From NCBI GenBank assembly GCA_028724265.1, contig JAQYDG010000005.1:124001-188000 (forward strand): DNA of 64,000 bases, written 5' to 3'. Origin of the DNA: Actinomycetaceae bacterium. Its GTDB lineage: Bacteria > Actinomycetota > Actinomycetes > Actinomycetales > Actinomycetaceae. Shown in pieces: positions 55,688 to 64,000 of this stretch. Both the position numbers and the translations under genes were made by a program. The stretch's first letter is position 1. Every line of letters begins with the position of its first letter. The notes beneath the pieces were generated by a model that had not been told where the DNA came from, made no database searches, and saw only the letters and a program-made list of their open reading frames with translations.

Positions 55688-58240
55688 ATGGCTGAAAAGG
55701 CCACAGGATCACGTCGCGTACGTGGTTCGCGTCAAAATAGCGAGGTTATGCAGGTAGAAGAGGTTCGTTCGGCGGGTGGTGCCCCCAGCTCGTTTGAGGA
55801 GCCCGTGTTTTTTTCTCATGCCACAGGTGTACAGCCTGCAGTGAATTCTGACAGTTTTGCGTCGGCTGCTCCTCTGTTCCAGGAACCTGATTTGAGCAAG
55901 GCACGTACGCGGCGTCGGCGTGTCAGCAGATCGGTGACGAGCACCGTAGCTGAAAGACCTTTAAATGGTACTGATGAGAGTGGTGCTGGTTCGAATGACC
56001 ATTCGCTCGCACGCAGCGCTTCGTCGGCCAGTAGTGAGGCCGGAAGTGAGGATGAAAGCGATCGGCGTGAAGCTGACCTGCGCACGTCGCCGGGTTCCAG
56101 GCGCAAGCGAGTGGCACGCGGCTCCCGCGCGTTGAAGAAGAAAACGGGGAGCACTCAAAGCGTTGATAGCGACATCAACACCCGCGGGCTGAATGAAGAA
56201 GATGGTCAGTTGTCCTCTTCTGAAACGAGCTCGCAGATAGCTGAAGATGGGGAGAATACATCATCCGTTGAATCTCCTGTTCCTCAGGCTCGTGGGCGCA
56301 GGCGCTCAACGCCTTCGACGCATTCGCTTGCCGAGGATCGTGATGCGCAGGCATCCCAGGGGGAGGATGCAAGTGCCGTGACGCGTCGGCGTCGTCGCCG
56401 CCGGACGGGGTCAGCATCAGTTGATGAGCAAGGTGTTGCGCGCGTCAAAGGCTCGACGCGTTTGGAAGCGAAGCGGCAGCGGCGCAAGGAAACGCGTGAA
56501 GCAGGGAGAAAACACCACTCCATTACGGAAGCCGAGTTTTTGGCACGACGCGAGTCCGTACACCGTGACATGCTCGTACGCGAGAGGGATGGGCTCAACC
56601 AGATCGCTGTTTTGGAAGATGGTGTACTGGTGGAACACTATGTGGCTCGTCATACACAGCAGTCCATGGTGGGGGACGTCTATCTGGGAAGGGTGCAGAA
56701 CGTTCTTCCCTCGATGGAAGCGGCGTTTATCGATATCGGTAAGGGTCGTAATGGCGTCCTGTACGCCGGCGAAGTGAATTGGGAAGCAGCAGGGCTGGAA
56801 GGTAAACCCCGCCGGATCGAGCAGGCTCTGAAAACTGGCGATACGGTCGTTGTACAGGTGACGAAAGATCCTATCGGCCACAAAGGTGCGCGTCTGACAG
56901 CGCAAATTACCTTGGCTGGCCGACATCTCGTTTTGGTTCCCTCTGGAGCTATGACGGGTATTTCGCGCAAGCTGCCAGAAACCGAGCGCCGCAGGCTGAA
57001 AAAGATTTTGAAGCAGCTTGTTCCTGAGGAGCATGGCGTCATTGTGCGCACAGCTGCCGAAGGTGCAACGGAGGATCAGCTGAGGGACGATGTTGAGCGT
57101 CTGACAGCCACGTGGGACGACATTCAGCAGAAGGCACAGAAAACGAAGAATGCGCCCGTGCTCCTGAAGGGGGAGCCCGAGTTAGCAGTACGAGTTGTGC
57201 GTGACATCTTTAACGAGGACTTCGACAGCCTCAAAATCCAAGGGAACTCCACCTGGGCAACGGTGTCGAACTATATCGAGAAGGTATCGCCGGAGCTTTC
57301 AGATAGACTCTCGCACTGGACGAAGAAGGCTGATATTTTTGCGGCCAACCGTGTGGATGAACAACTTGCAAAGGCTTTTGACCGGAAAGTGTGGCTCCCC
57401 TCGGGTGGCACGCTGATCATTGACCGCACCGAGGCGATGACGGTCATTGATGTGAATACTGGCAAGTTCACTGGTGAGGGCGGAACGCTTGAAGAAACGG
57501 TAACCCGCAACAATCTCGAAGCTGCGGAAGAAATCGTGCGCCAGCTGCGCTTGCGCGATATTGGCGGCATCATTGTGGTGGACTTTATCGACATGGTGCT
57601 CGAATCGAACCGAGAGTTGGTGATGCACCGGCTGCTCGAATGCCTTGGGCGGGATCGGACGCGTCATCAGGTTGCCGAAGTGACGAGCTTGGGTTTGATC
57701 CAGATGACTCGTAAGCGGGTTGGCCAAGGCCTCGTCGAAGCATTTTCCACCGTATGTGAAGCCTGTGATGGGCGCGGCTACATTACACATACTGACCCTG
57801 TCGAGCACGAGGATCAGGATCGATCCGCGCAGACTCATCGCTCAAAGCATCCGGTTGCGAAGAAAGCCACTCAGGATGTGCACGTTGACGAGGTTCGGGA
57901 GTCAGAACAGACGAAGGCAGCCGTCGCTTCGATTGCGGCAGCTGGACATGCGCATACAGATGCTCATGCACGTACAGAGACTCGCGTTGATGGTTCGGAT
58001 CAATCAGAGTCTGTGGCGGCGACGCAACAGACCGATTCACAGAAGACTGATTCGCAGGCGGATGGCTCTGTCGCCCACGAACAAGATTCATCGCACTCGC
58101 GGCCGCAACAAGCTGCCGGCACACTGAACACGCCGAATCGTCGCAGCGATAAGCACCAGGTCGTTCAGACGGGAACAATCATCCCTGGTGGTTCCTCCCA
58201 CGCAGTGATGACGTTTCCTATGGTCATGAACCAATCGTGA
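55688..58240 (+). CDS. rne: Ribonuclease E/G family protein
   Basis: 850 residues. Endoribonuclease for mRNA decay and rRNA/tRNA maturation. The catalytic core is about residues 290-720: S1 domain (GDVYLGRVQNVLPSMEAAFIDIG), active-site DRTEAMTVIDVNTGKFTGEG and VVDFIDM, and the zinc link CEACDGRGY. The first 280 residues and last 130 are disordered, rich in Arg, Ser, Glu and Thr, as in actinobacterial RNase E with a long N-terminal extension. ATG 55688 has GGGAGAG about 9 nt upstream. rplU follows after 237 bp. Confidence 0.93.
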   Translation: MAEKATGSRRVRGSRQNSEVMQVEEVRSAGGAPSSFEEPVFFSHATGVQPAVNSDSFASAAPLFQEPDLSKARTRRRRVSRSVTSTVAERPLNGTDESGAGSNDHSLARSASSASSEAGSEDESDRREADLRTSPGSRRKRVARGSRALKKKTGSTQSVDSDINTRGLNEEDGQLSSSETSSQIAEDGENTSSVESPVPQARGRRRSTPSTHSLAEDRDAQASQGEDASAVTRRRRRRRTGSASVDEQGVARVKGSTRLEAKRQRRKETREAGRKHHSITEAEFLARRESVHRDMLVRERDGLNQIAVLEDGVLVEHYVARHTQQSMVGDVYLGRVQNVLPSMEAAFIDIGKGRNGVLYAGEVNWEAAGLEGKPRRIEQALKTGDTVVVQVTKDPIGHKGARLTAQITLAGRHLVLVPSGAMTGISRKLPETERRRLKKILKQLVPEEHGVIVRTAAEGATEDQLRDDVERLTATWDDIQQKAQKTKNAPVLLKGEPELAVRVVRDIFNEDFDSLKIQGNSTWATVSNYIEKVSPELSDRLSHWTKKADIFAANRVDEQLAKAFDRKVWLPSGGTLIIDRTEAMTVIDVNTGKFTGEGGTLEETVTRNNLEAAEEIVRQLRLRDIGGIIVVDFIDMVLESNRELVMHRLLECLGRDRTRHQVAEVTSLGLIQMTRKRVGQGLVEAFSTVCEACDGRGYITHTDPVEHEDQDRSAQTHRSKHPVAKKATQDVHVDEVRESEQTKAAVASIAAAGHAHTDAHARTETRVDGSDQSESVAATQQTDSQKTDSQADGSVAHEQDSSHSRPQQAAGTLNTPNRRSDKHQVVQTGTIIPGGSSHAVMTFPMVMNQS

Positions 58241-58337
58241 ATCAGTGAGGAGATCCGCGGGCTGGATACCCGTAGGCGCATGTAGGCGGCGGATCGTCGC
58301 TGTGAGCGGTATGTGCATCACATCGCTCGCGTTCGAC

Positions 58338-58367
58338 TTGCCGAAAATAACTCGGAGTCGGTATTCT
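58338..58367 (+). promoter_or_regulatory. Probable promoter of rplU-rpmA-obgE
   Basis: TTGCCG (58338-58343) and TATTCT (58362-58367) with an 18-bp spacer. Transcription from about 58374 gives a leader of about 100 nt that holds the mini-ORF and hairpin. Confidence 0.55.
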
Positions 58368-58421
58368 AGGAGTTCGGTGCGTTTCTTTGCTGCATACGTT
58401 GGTGAGGTGAAGGGGCGCAAC

Positions 58422-58442
58422 ATGTCGGACGCCTTCCACTAA
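58422..58442 (+). CDS. Possible leader mini-ORF before rplU (MSDAFH)
   Basis: ATG, five sense codons and TAA at 58440-58442. AAGGGG (58410-58415) lies 6 nt before the ATG, a good ribosome binding site. The coding part enters the 5' arm of the hairpin at 58431-58451 and stops inside the stem, so a translating ribosome would cover that arm. Six residues give no homology information; function is inferred from its position. Confidence 0.45.
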   Translation: MSDAFH

Positions 58443-58460
58443 GTGGAAGGCACAGTTTTT
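58431..58460 (+). terminator. Terminator/attenuator hairpin before rplU
   Basis: GCCTTCCACT (58431-58440) and AGTGGAAGGC (58442-58451) are a perfect 10-bp inverted repeat with the inner bases as loop, followed by ACAGTTTTT. The rplU start lies only 17-26 bp after, so this is an attenuator in the leader rather than an end of operon. Confidence 0.75.
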
Positions 58461-58477
58461 CAACAGAGATGAGCAGA

Positions 58478-58783
58478 ATGGTGTACGCGATCGTGAAGGC
58501 TGGCGGCCGTCAGGAAAAGGTTTCCGTCGGATCCGTCGTCGTCGTGGACAAGATGGATGCGCAAGCTGGCGATACCGTCGAGCTTGAGCCGTTGATGCTC
58601 GTTGATGGTGACAAGATCACAACTGCTGCAGACGGTATCTCCGCCAAGGTGACAGCTGAAGTCGTTCGTGACGAAAAGGGTCCGAAGATTTCGATCATCA
58701 AGTTCAAGAACAAGACGGGTTATCGCAAGCGCATGGGTCATCGTCAACAGTTGACTCGTCTGAAGGTCACTGGCATCGAGTGA
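58478..58783 (+). CDS. rplU: 50S ribosomal protein L21
   Basis: 101 residues. Large-subunit ribosomal protein that contacts 23S r[21 protein letters not shown] at the N terminus and [20 protein letters not shown] at the C terminus are typical. I choose ATG 58478; the in-frame ATG 58469 is possible, and neither has a strong ribosome binding site. First gene of the rplU-rpmA-obgE set, directly after a terminator-like hairpin. Confidence 0.96.
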   Translation: MVYAIVKAGGRQEKVSVGSVVVVDKMDAQAGDTVELEPLMLVDGDKITTAADGISAKVTAEVVRDEKGPKISIIKFKNKTGYRKRMGHRQQLTRLKVTGIE

Positions 58784-58829
58784 GACCCGGGTTTCCGGTT
58801 TTGTAAACGTGAGGGAGAGCAGGTAAAGA

Positions 58830-59096
58830 ATGGCTCATAAGAAGGGTGGTAGTTCCACTCATAACGGTCGCGATTCGAATGCCCAGCGCTTGGGCGTGAA
58901 GCGTTTTGGCGGGCAGTTTGTTAAAGCGGGCGAGATCTTGGTTCGTCAACGTGGTACGCATTTCCATCCTGGGCAGGGTGTGGGTCGCGGCAAGGACGAT
59001 ACCCTCTTTGCTCTCTTGGCTGGGCATGTCGCTTTTGGCAACCGCAAGGGTCGCCGTGTTGTGGACGTGCAGCCTGTGGTTGACGCTGCCGAATAA
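58830..59096 (+). CDS. rpmA: 50S ribosomal protein L27
   Basis: 88 residues. Near the peptidyl transferase centre. [29 protein letters not shown] and [21 protein letters not shown] match L27 along its length. The N terminus starts MAHKKGG with no cleavable leader. AGGTAAAGA precedes the ATG. 46 bp after rplU. Confidence 0.97.
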   Translation: MAHKKGGSSTHNGRDSNAQRLGVKRFGGQFVKAGEILVRQRGTHFHPGQGVGRGKDDTLFALLAGHVAFGNRKGRRVVDVQPVVDAAE

Positions 59097-59147
59097 GAGT
59101 CATGCGCGCACCAGCACGCATGAGGAGATCTGCACTGCAGATATGTG

Positions 59148-59174
59148 GATCAGCGTCTTCTCGACGTGCTGATC
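59148..59174 (+). other. Stem-loop after rpmA
   Basis: GATCAGC (59148-59154) pairs with GCTGATC (59168-59174), with a small inner stem. No T-run. Lies between rpmA and the terminator before obgE. Confidence 0.45.
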
Positions 59175-59188
59175 ATTGACGAATTGCG

Positions 59189-59227
59189 AACGGAGCAACG
59201 CTACACAGCGCTGCTCCGTTTTGTTTG
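59189..59227 (+). terminator. Terminator abutting the obgE ribosome binding site
   Basis: AACGGAGCA (59189-59197) pairs perfectly with TGCTCCGTT (59212-59220) and an inner CGCT/AGCG with an ACAC loop, followed by TTTTGTTT. The obgE Shine-Dalgarno (GGAGGG) begins only about 6 bp later. Confidence 0.85.
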
Positions 59228-59242
59228 ATGATGGAGGGAATG

Positions 59243-60790
59243 ATGGCACAGTTTGTCGATCGCGTGATCTTGCATGTGCGTGCTGGTGACGGTGGCAACG
59301 GTGTTGCGAGTATCAAACGCGAGAAGTACAAACCGTTAGCCGGCCCAGATGGCGCGAACGGTGGGCACGGCGGATCCGTGATTTTGCGCGTTGATCCACA
59401 GGTGACGACCTTGTTGAACTACCATCATTCTCCTCATTGGGCGGCCAGCAATGGAGCGCCAGGCGCGGGGGATTTTCGTCAGGGGAAAAATGGGGAGGAT
59501 CTGATCCTTCCTATTCCGAGCGGTACCGTGGTGAAATCACTCGATGGTGAGGTGCTTGCCGACCTCGTAGGAGCTGGCACCGAATACGTCCTTGCTCATG
59601 GTGGCGTTGGAGGGCTTGGGAATGCCGCCCTTGCGACACGAGCGCGGAAGGCTCCTGGGTTCGCTCTACTCGGCGATGAGGGCGAAGCTGCGGACGTCAT
59701 GTTGGAACTCAAGTCCGTGGCAGATGTTGCGCTCGTGGGCTTCCCATCCTCGGGTAAGAGCTCCCTCGTTGCCGCGCTGAGTGCTGCACGTCCTAAGATT
59801 GCGGACTACCCGTTTACTACCCTTGTTCCGAATCTCGGCGTGGTCTCTGCTGGTGAACGTCGGTATACGGTGGCTGATGTCCCTGGCTTGATTCCAGGTG
59901 CTAGTCAAGGGAAAGGCCTCGGCCTTGAGTTTCTGCGTCATATCGAGCGCTGCTCCGTGATTGTGCATGTTGTGGATTGTGCAACGCTCGAAGCTGGGCG
60001 AGATCCTCTCAGTGATATTCGCGCAGTCGAAAAAGAGTTGGCTGAATATGCCGGAGAGATACAAACGCTGGACGGGACTCTCCCGCTGATGCAGCGGCCG
60101 CGTGTGGTTGTTCTCAATAAGATCGATGTTCCCGACGCGCGGGATCTCGCGGACTTTGTGCGGCCGGATATCGAAGCATTCAATGTCCCCGTCTTTGAGG
60201 TGTCTACGGTGAGCCACGAGGGACTCAAGTCCCTTGCCTTTGCACTGGCTCGCCAGGTTGACGAGGTTCGTGCTCGGCTGCCGAAACCTGATCCGGGTGC
60301 GCATATCGTGATGCACCCGAAAGCGGGTCAGGAGCAAGGCTTTACTCTGTCACTCGATCATGACCCGTCCGGGGAGCCGTTCTATCTTGTTCGTGGCAGT
60401 AAGCCAGAACGCTGGGTGCGTCAGACCGACTTCGCCAATGACGAAGCTGTGGGCTATCTGGCGGATCGTCTGGCGAAACTCGGGATTGAAGACGCCTTGG
60501 CCAAAGCCGGCGCTCATCCAGGGGATATGGTCGTCATCGGTTCGGCGGAGTCTGGCTATATTTTTGATTGGGATCCGGCCGTGAGTACCGGTGCCGAATT
60601 GCTGGCTTCACGCGGTACTGATTCCCGTCTGGATGGGCGTGAACGGCTGACGCGCCGTGAAAAGCGGACGCAATATCACGAGCGTATGGACGCAAAAAGT
60701 GCTGCGCGTGACGAGCTTTGGATGGAGCGCCGTGCGGGTGTGTGGACCGACCCGGCTGATGATCCGTCTGCTTCACCCACCGAACAGTGA
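59243..60790 (+). CDS. obgE: Obg-family GTPase
   Basis: 515 residues. GTPase for large-subunit assembly and stress response. The glycine-rich Obg fold is about residues 1-160 ([30 protein letters not shown]). The G domain has [38 protein letters not shown] and NKID. The C-terminal OCT domain and a polar tail follow. ATG 59243 (or 59240) has GGAGGG 4-5 nt upstream. Confidence 0.96.
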   Translation: MAQFVDRVILHVRAGDGGNGVASIKREKYKPLAGPDGANGGHGGSVILRVDPQVTTLLNYHHSPHWAASNGAPGAGDFRQGKNGEDLILPIPSGTVVKSLDGEVLADLVGAGTEYVLAHGGVGGLGNAALATRARKAPGFALLGDEGEAADVMLELKSVADVALVGFPSSGKSSLVAALSAARPKIADYPFTTLVPNLGVVSAGERRYTVADVPGLIPGASQGKGLGLEFLRHIERCSVIVHVVDCATLEAGRDPLSDIRAVEKELAEYAGEIQTLDGTLPLMQRPRVVVLNKIDVPDARDLADFVRPDIEAFNVPVFEVSTVSHEGLKSLAFALARQVDEVRARLPKPDPGAHIVMHPKAGQEQGFTLSLDHDPSGEPFYLVRGSKPERWVRQTDFANDEAVGYLADRLAKLGIEDALAKAGAHPGDMVVIGSAESGYIFDWDPAVSTGAELLASRGTDSRLDGRERLTRREKRTQYHERMDAKSAARDELWMERRAGVWTDPADDPSASPTEQ

Positions 60791-60919
60791 TGATTCGTAT
60801 GTCGGTGTGTGGCCGTCCTCATCTTCAGGGCGTCGTCTTGAAATATGAAATAGGTTGCCGATAGGCTATATCTGTGCATATGGGCGGATATGCTGTGGGT
60901 AGCGTCAAAAGGCGGTCGT

Positions 60920-61858
60920 ATGGTCACGCAACAGGTGAGTTCTGAGCGCCTCGTCGTACCGCAGATGCACGTATCGTCTCTCCCATCGCAGATGAAGGCG
61001 CCGTATTCACACGATTTTCCTATCGGCGTGGATTTGACGGCTCTGGGCGCGCATCGACCCGAATGGGAAATTGTTGAGGACGACGAGGGCTTTTTCGAGT
61101 TTATGAATTACCCGAAACTGGCTTCTGCAGCGTATGCGGCGTTTCGAGGAGGAATTGACTTCGTCACGCTGGGGAGTGAGTTTACACTTCGCTCGGATGA
61201 GAAAATTCCTTCAATGGATAGCGTCTCAGCCGCTCAACGGCTGCATACGATTGCAGATATTGATGTGCATGCTGGATTACCCGTACAGGCTGACGCCGTG
61301 GCAGCAGTAGACCACCAGATCACAGAAGTACCTGGTTCTCTGCATATTGAATTCGACATGAGCGACGAGGATCCTGATGTGCTCTCGTCCGCTCTCGTCG
61401 CTGCACACACCGCATCTGTCTCGGTTCGTGTGCGAGCACAGGAGATTGAGCACCGAACGGATCTTGTCTCGCTGATCGTTGAGCACGCTGACGAGGTTCA
61501 TCTTGTTGGCACATGGGAGGATATCAAGCTAGCAGCGGACGCGATTCGCCGCGCGGCTCAGGTGGTGGAGCGCGTTGTCTGCATTTTCGCAGTCTGCTCG
61601 ATTATCGTCTCCGGCGAACGGGGAGCTGCGAGGGAACGTGAGAACATGCTGTCCCTGATGATGAATCAACCGTTATTCACCGACGAATGGGCTGTGATCG
61701 GTACGGTCTACGATGTGGTTGATGAGGTTCAGCGTTCTATGCGATCCTCCCTTATTGACGGCCTTGTTTTTATCCCTGAAGCTCTGCCGACTGATCTTGC
61801 GTCGCTCATTCGAGGTGTTTTGCCTCTCGTTCGTGACGATTCGCGCGGAGGGGAATGA
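60920..61858 (+). CDS. Uncertain; possible luciferase-like (LLM) relative
   Basis: 312 residues. FRGGIDFVTLGSEFTLRS and the following SVSAAQRLHTIADIDVHAGLPV recall the start of luciferase-like flavin oxidoreductases, but the rest does not match well and no flavin site can be identified. It has no signal or membrane segment. I choose ATG 60920 because AAAAGG is 7 nt upstream; ATG 60890 has less support. It lies 129 bp after obgE, where many Actinobacteria have proB. Function unknown. Confidence 0.55.
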   Translation: MVTQQVSSERLVVPQMHVSSLPSQMKAPYSHDFPIGVDLTALGAHRPEWEIVEDDEGFFEFMNYPKLASAAYAAFRGGIDFVTLGSEFTLRSDEKIPSMDSVSAAQRLHTIADIDVHAGLPVQADAVAAVDHQITEVPGSLHIEFDMSDEDPDVLSSALVAAHTASVSVRVRAQEIEHRTDLVSLIVEHADEVHLVGTWEDIKLAADAIRRAAQVVERVVCIFAVCSIIVSGERGAARERENMLSLMMNQPLFTDEWAVIGTVYDVVDEVQRSMRSSLIDGLVFIPEALPTDLASLIRGVLPLVRDDSRGGE

Positions 61859-62031
61859 CGAGACGACCGACGTGACGAGGCGCATATCGACACGCCTGAT
61901 ACTCCCGGCACAAGCTGTGCTATAAGTGCCAAACAATCTACAGCGCAATCGACAACGCGGTGAGGCGAATGAATATCGTCCCACCGCGGTTGTAATTGCC
62001 GCACCTAGAACTGCGGCGTTAGTGTGTTGAG

Positions 62032-62397
62032 CTATTCTGCCTGCTGCTGCGCAATCTGGGCGCGAATGGCATCCATATCGAGGCCTTGAATCTGTCCGAT
62101 CAGATTCTCCAGATCGCTTGCACGCAGAGCCCCAGACTGCTTGAACACCAGCACACCATCGCGGAATGCTGCGAGCGTTGGAATAGCCGAAATACCGAAT
62201 GCTGCAGCTAGTTCTTGCTGATCATCGGTGTCGATCTTTCCGTAGACGATATCCTCGTGTTGGGTAGAGCTCGTCTCGAAAATCGGGCTAAACTGGCGGC
62301 ACGGACCGCACCATGATGCCCAAAAGTCGAGGAGAACCGTCCCTTCCTTCTCCACCGTTTCGCGTAGATTATCTTTGGTAATCGCTTGAGTAGCCAT
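62032..62397 (-). CDS. trxA: Thioredoxin
   Basis: 121 residues. Cytosolic disulfide reductant. Active site WCGPC in [15 protein letters not shown] and the cis-Pro loop SAIPTLAAF are present. A C-terminal extension (about 15 residues, rich in Gln and Ala) exceeds the usual 105-108. ATG 62397 has AGGA 5-6 nt upstream. It probably reduces the BCP-type peroxiredoxin and ribonucleotide reductase, from the family. Divergent from nadD, 210 bp. Confidence 0.93.
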   Translation of the reverse strand: MATQAITKDNLRETVEKEGTVLLDFWASWCGPCRQFSPIFETSSTQHEDIVYGKIDTDDQQELAAAFGISAIPTLAAFRDGVLVFKQSGALRASDLENLIGQIQGLDMDAIRAQIAQQQAE

Positions 62398-62607
62398 AAC
62401 GTCCTAATTCCTGCTGGCATCTGCCAGCGGTTGCCTTGAAAGTACTCCGGTTGCTTTAAACCGTACATGGGGGCAAACTTCGTGGTGGTTCGCTTTATTC
62501 CCACTGTTCGTCCGGCCACATTGGTGCGCGCCAGAGTGGGGAAGTGTGTTGTACGGACACGTGTTGTACGAACACACTGAGTGTCAGAGTCCAGAACGGA
62601 GTGGGTG

Positions 62608-63315
62608 GTGCAAGAACAATCAGACGCAAAGGTGCGGCATCGGATTGGCATTATGGGAGGTACGTTCGACCCGATTCACAACGGTCACCTTGTGGCTGCT
62701 TCGGAAGTGCAGCACGTTTTCAAATTGGATGAAGTGATTTTTGTTCCGACTGGACGTCAGCCGTTCAAGCTGGGACGGTACGTGACCCCACCTGAACATC
62801 GCTACCTCATGTCTGTGATTGCAACTGCGCCTAACCCTCGTTTTTCGGTTTCTCGTATCGATATTGACCGCCCCGGGGTGACCTACACCGTGGACACCTT
62901 GCGCGAGCTGCGTCAACAGTTCCCTGACGAAGAGCTGTTCTTTATTACTGGCGCGGATGTGCTTCCTGAAATTCTGCGCTGGAAAGACGCGGATCAGTTG
63001 TGGGATCTTGCGCACTTCGTTGGAGTGACGCGCCCTGGTCATGCCCTTGATATTTCTGGAATTCCACCGGAAGATGTGACGCTGCTCGAAGTTCCGGCAA
63101 TGGCCATTTCGTCCACTGATATACGCGAACGTGCACGCAAGGGGGCTCCTGTGTGGTATTTGGTACCAGACGGCGTTGTGCAGTATATCTCCAAGTATCA
63201 CCTGTATACGGATGCAGACCAGTCGAAGGCTCCGGACGATCATGCACGGTCGTCCGTATTGTCGGTGGCGGACGCGCGCGAGGCTGACCTCGATGAGGTG
63301 ATTGATCTTCGCTAG
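62608..63315 (+). CDS. nadD: Nicotinate-nucleotide adenylyltransferase
   Basis: 235 residues. Joins nicotinate mononucleotide and ATP to deamido-NAD, linking with pnc[21 protein letters not shown] is the nucleotidyltransferase signature, and the C-terminal [28 protein letters not shown] is typical. The start is uncertain: GTG 62608 (CGGAG 6 nt upstream) or GTG 62605. A polar tail of about 35 residues follows. A partial unknown gene lies 227 bp downstream. Confidence 0.94.
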   Translation: MQEQSDAKVRHRIGIMGGTFDPIHNGHLVAASEVQHVFKLDEVIFVPTGRQPFKLGRYVTPPEHRYLMSVIATAPNPRFSVSRIDIDRPGVTYTVDTLRELRQQFPDEELFFITGADVLPEILRWKDADQLWDLAHFVGVTRPGHALDISGIPPEDVTLLEVPAMAISSTDIRERARKGAPVWYLVPDGVVQYISKYHLYTDADQSKAPDDHARSSVLSVADAREADLDEVIDLR

Positions 63316-63542
63316 GCGCGCCGAACGGAACCAGATAAACGGAACCAGCTGGCCGGAGCCAGTCCGAACATGCTGGTCACTACTGAATGCGGGACCACGA
63401 GCTGGATCAGTGAGGGGCACTCGAAGCAGAAAAACGCGTCATCGTGCGGCATATCAAGAATTGTGATTGTGCACCCAGCTCTTGTGCTTGGTAGCATCTT
63501 AGCAGTGCAGTTTATCATGAGGCATTCAGAAAGGATCTGAAT

Positions 63543-64000
63543 ATGGCGGAGGAAGAAAAGCTTTCACGGCGTGCGCTGCGCGAGAAGGGCGTTCTGAAGC
63601 CGATTACTGAGGGATCCTCGCCAATCGGTGAATTGCTGGAAACACATGAGCTGGATCTTGGGCGTCCGAGCAGGAAAGAACTGCGGATGGCGAGGCAAAA
63701 AGCCCGCGAGGCTGATTCTCGACGTGTAGCTGAGATCGCACAGACCGGGTCTATCGAGCGAAAGTCTGTGTTCGATAAAGCTCAGGAAAACGCTCAGCAA
63801 CAAGCACAGGAAAAAGCACTGAAAAAAGCACAGGAAGCTGGCGCACCATCCGTCGCAGCGGCAGCTCGCGCTGCACATGGAGCTGGCACTTTGACGCCTG
63901 CTCTCGCAGCCGGCCAGAAAGCTGGAAGCGCGGGGCAGAATGATTCCAGTAGCGACAATCATTCACGGGGTAGCGTCGATCCCTCAGGCGCTTCTACCTC
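63543..64000 (+). CDS. Unknown Ala/Gln/Lys-rich protein (partial, cut by window edge)
   Basis: At least 152 residues, open to the window end. It starts MAEEEKLSRRALREKG and has two basic Arg/Lys/Glu blocks in the first 70 residues, then an Ala/Gln/Lys-rich helical stretch (SVFDKAQENAQQQAQEKALK) and an Ala/Gly-rich tail. Such proteins often lie between nadD and rsfS in Actinomycetaceae (from memory of the neighbourhood; unverified). AAAGGA is 7-8 nt before ATG 63543. No signal peptide; function unknown. Confidence 0.6.
   Translation, partial: MAEEEKLSRRALREKGVLKPITEGSSPIGELLETHELDLGRPSRKELRMARQKAREADSRRVAEIAQTGSIERKSVFDKAQENAQQQAQEKALKKAQEAGAPSVAAAARAAHGAGTLTPALAAGQKAGSAGQNDSSSDNHSRGSVDPSGAST

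Noticed and set aside
61998..62017. Hairpin GCCGCA/TGCGGC as trxA terminator
   Set aside because: Only 6 bp, with no T-run on either strand.

Overview
The window is from a moderately GC-rich actinobacterium, most likely of the Actinomycetaceae (Arcanobacterium, Trueperella and relatives). Several genes belong to families largely confined to Actinobacteria: DUF3145, a DUF4916 NUDIX-like protein, a SepIVA-type coiled-coil protein beside DUF177 and rnc, the murI-MBL-rph-rdgB block, and a zinc-motif L28. Genus is inference. No phage, CRISPR array, replication origin or resistance island is visible. The only mobile element is one broken IS30-type insertion.

Layout. 1-7185: purine synthesis operon (PurO-like IMP cyclohydrolase, separate AICAR formyltransferase, purD, long-form purL). 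7243-13922: a ROK repressor divergent from a pentulose kinase and a CUT2 sugar ABC importer. 14098-15447: nicotinate phosphoribosyltransferase with a clear terminator. 15604-19064: murI, MBL hydrolase, rph, rdgB. 19152-26825: mostly small housekeeping or unknown genes (peroxiredoxin, tRNA-Leu, murJ, tRNA-Asn, def, DUF3145, YciO). 27015-32750: HAD phosphatase and a coupled pair of large YhgE/Pip membrane proteins. 32927-37451: AbrB-FAH pair, gltX, tRNA-Gln, tRNA-Glu, ddl, rpmB. 37639-46848: recG, rsmD, lipA, the IS30 remnant, coaD, sepIVA, DUF177, rnc and a response regulator. 46972-55259: cytochrome bd oxidase (cydAB), its assembly transporter (cydDC) and a GAF sensor kinase coupled to cydC. 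55688-60790: rne, rplU, rpmA, obgE. 60920-64000: a doubtful luciferase-like protein, trxA, nadD and a partial unknown gene.

How the genes work together. The pur block covers several steps of IMP synthesis. The sugar block is a self-contained import, phosphorylation and repression unit. pncB and nadD feed NAD synthesis. murI, murJ and ddl serve the cell wall. The cyd block joins a low-oxygen oxidase, its transporter and a histidine kinase, with a convergent NarL-type regulator as the probable partner.

The most interesting signals are regulatory: a mini-ORF whose stop codon lies in a terminator hairpin before rplU, a strong terminator abutting the obgE ribosome binding site, a palindrome over the cydA promoter, a TANNNT hexamer placed 6-8 nt before at least eight start codons without a Shine-Dalgarno (probable leaderless mRNAs), and the kinase coupled to cydC.
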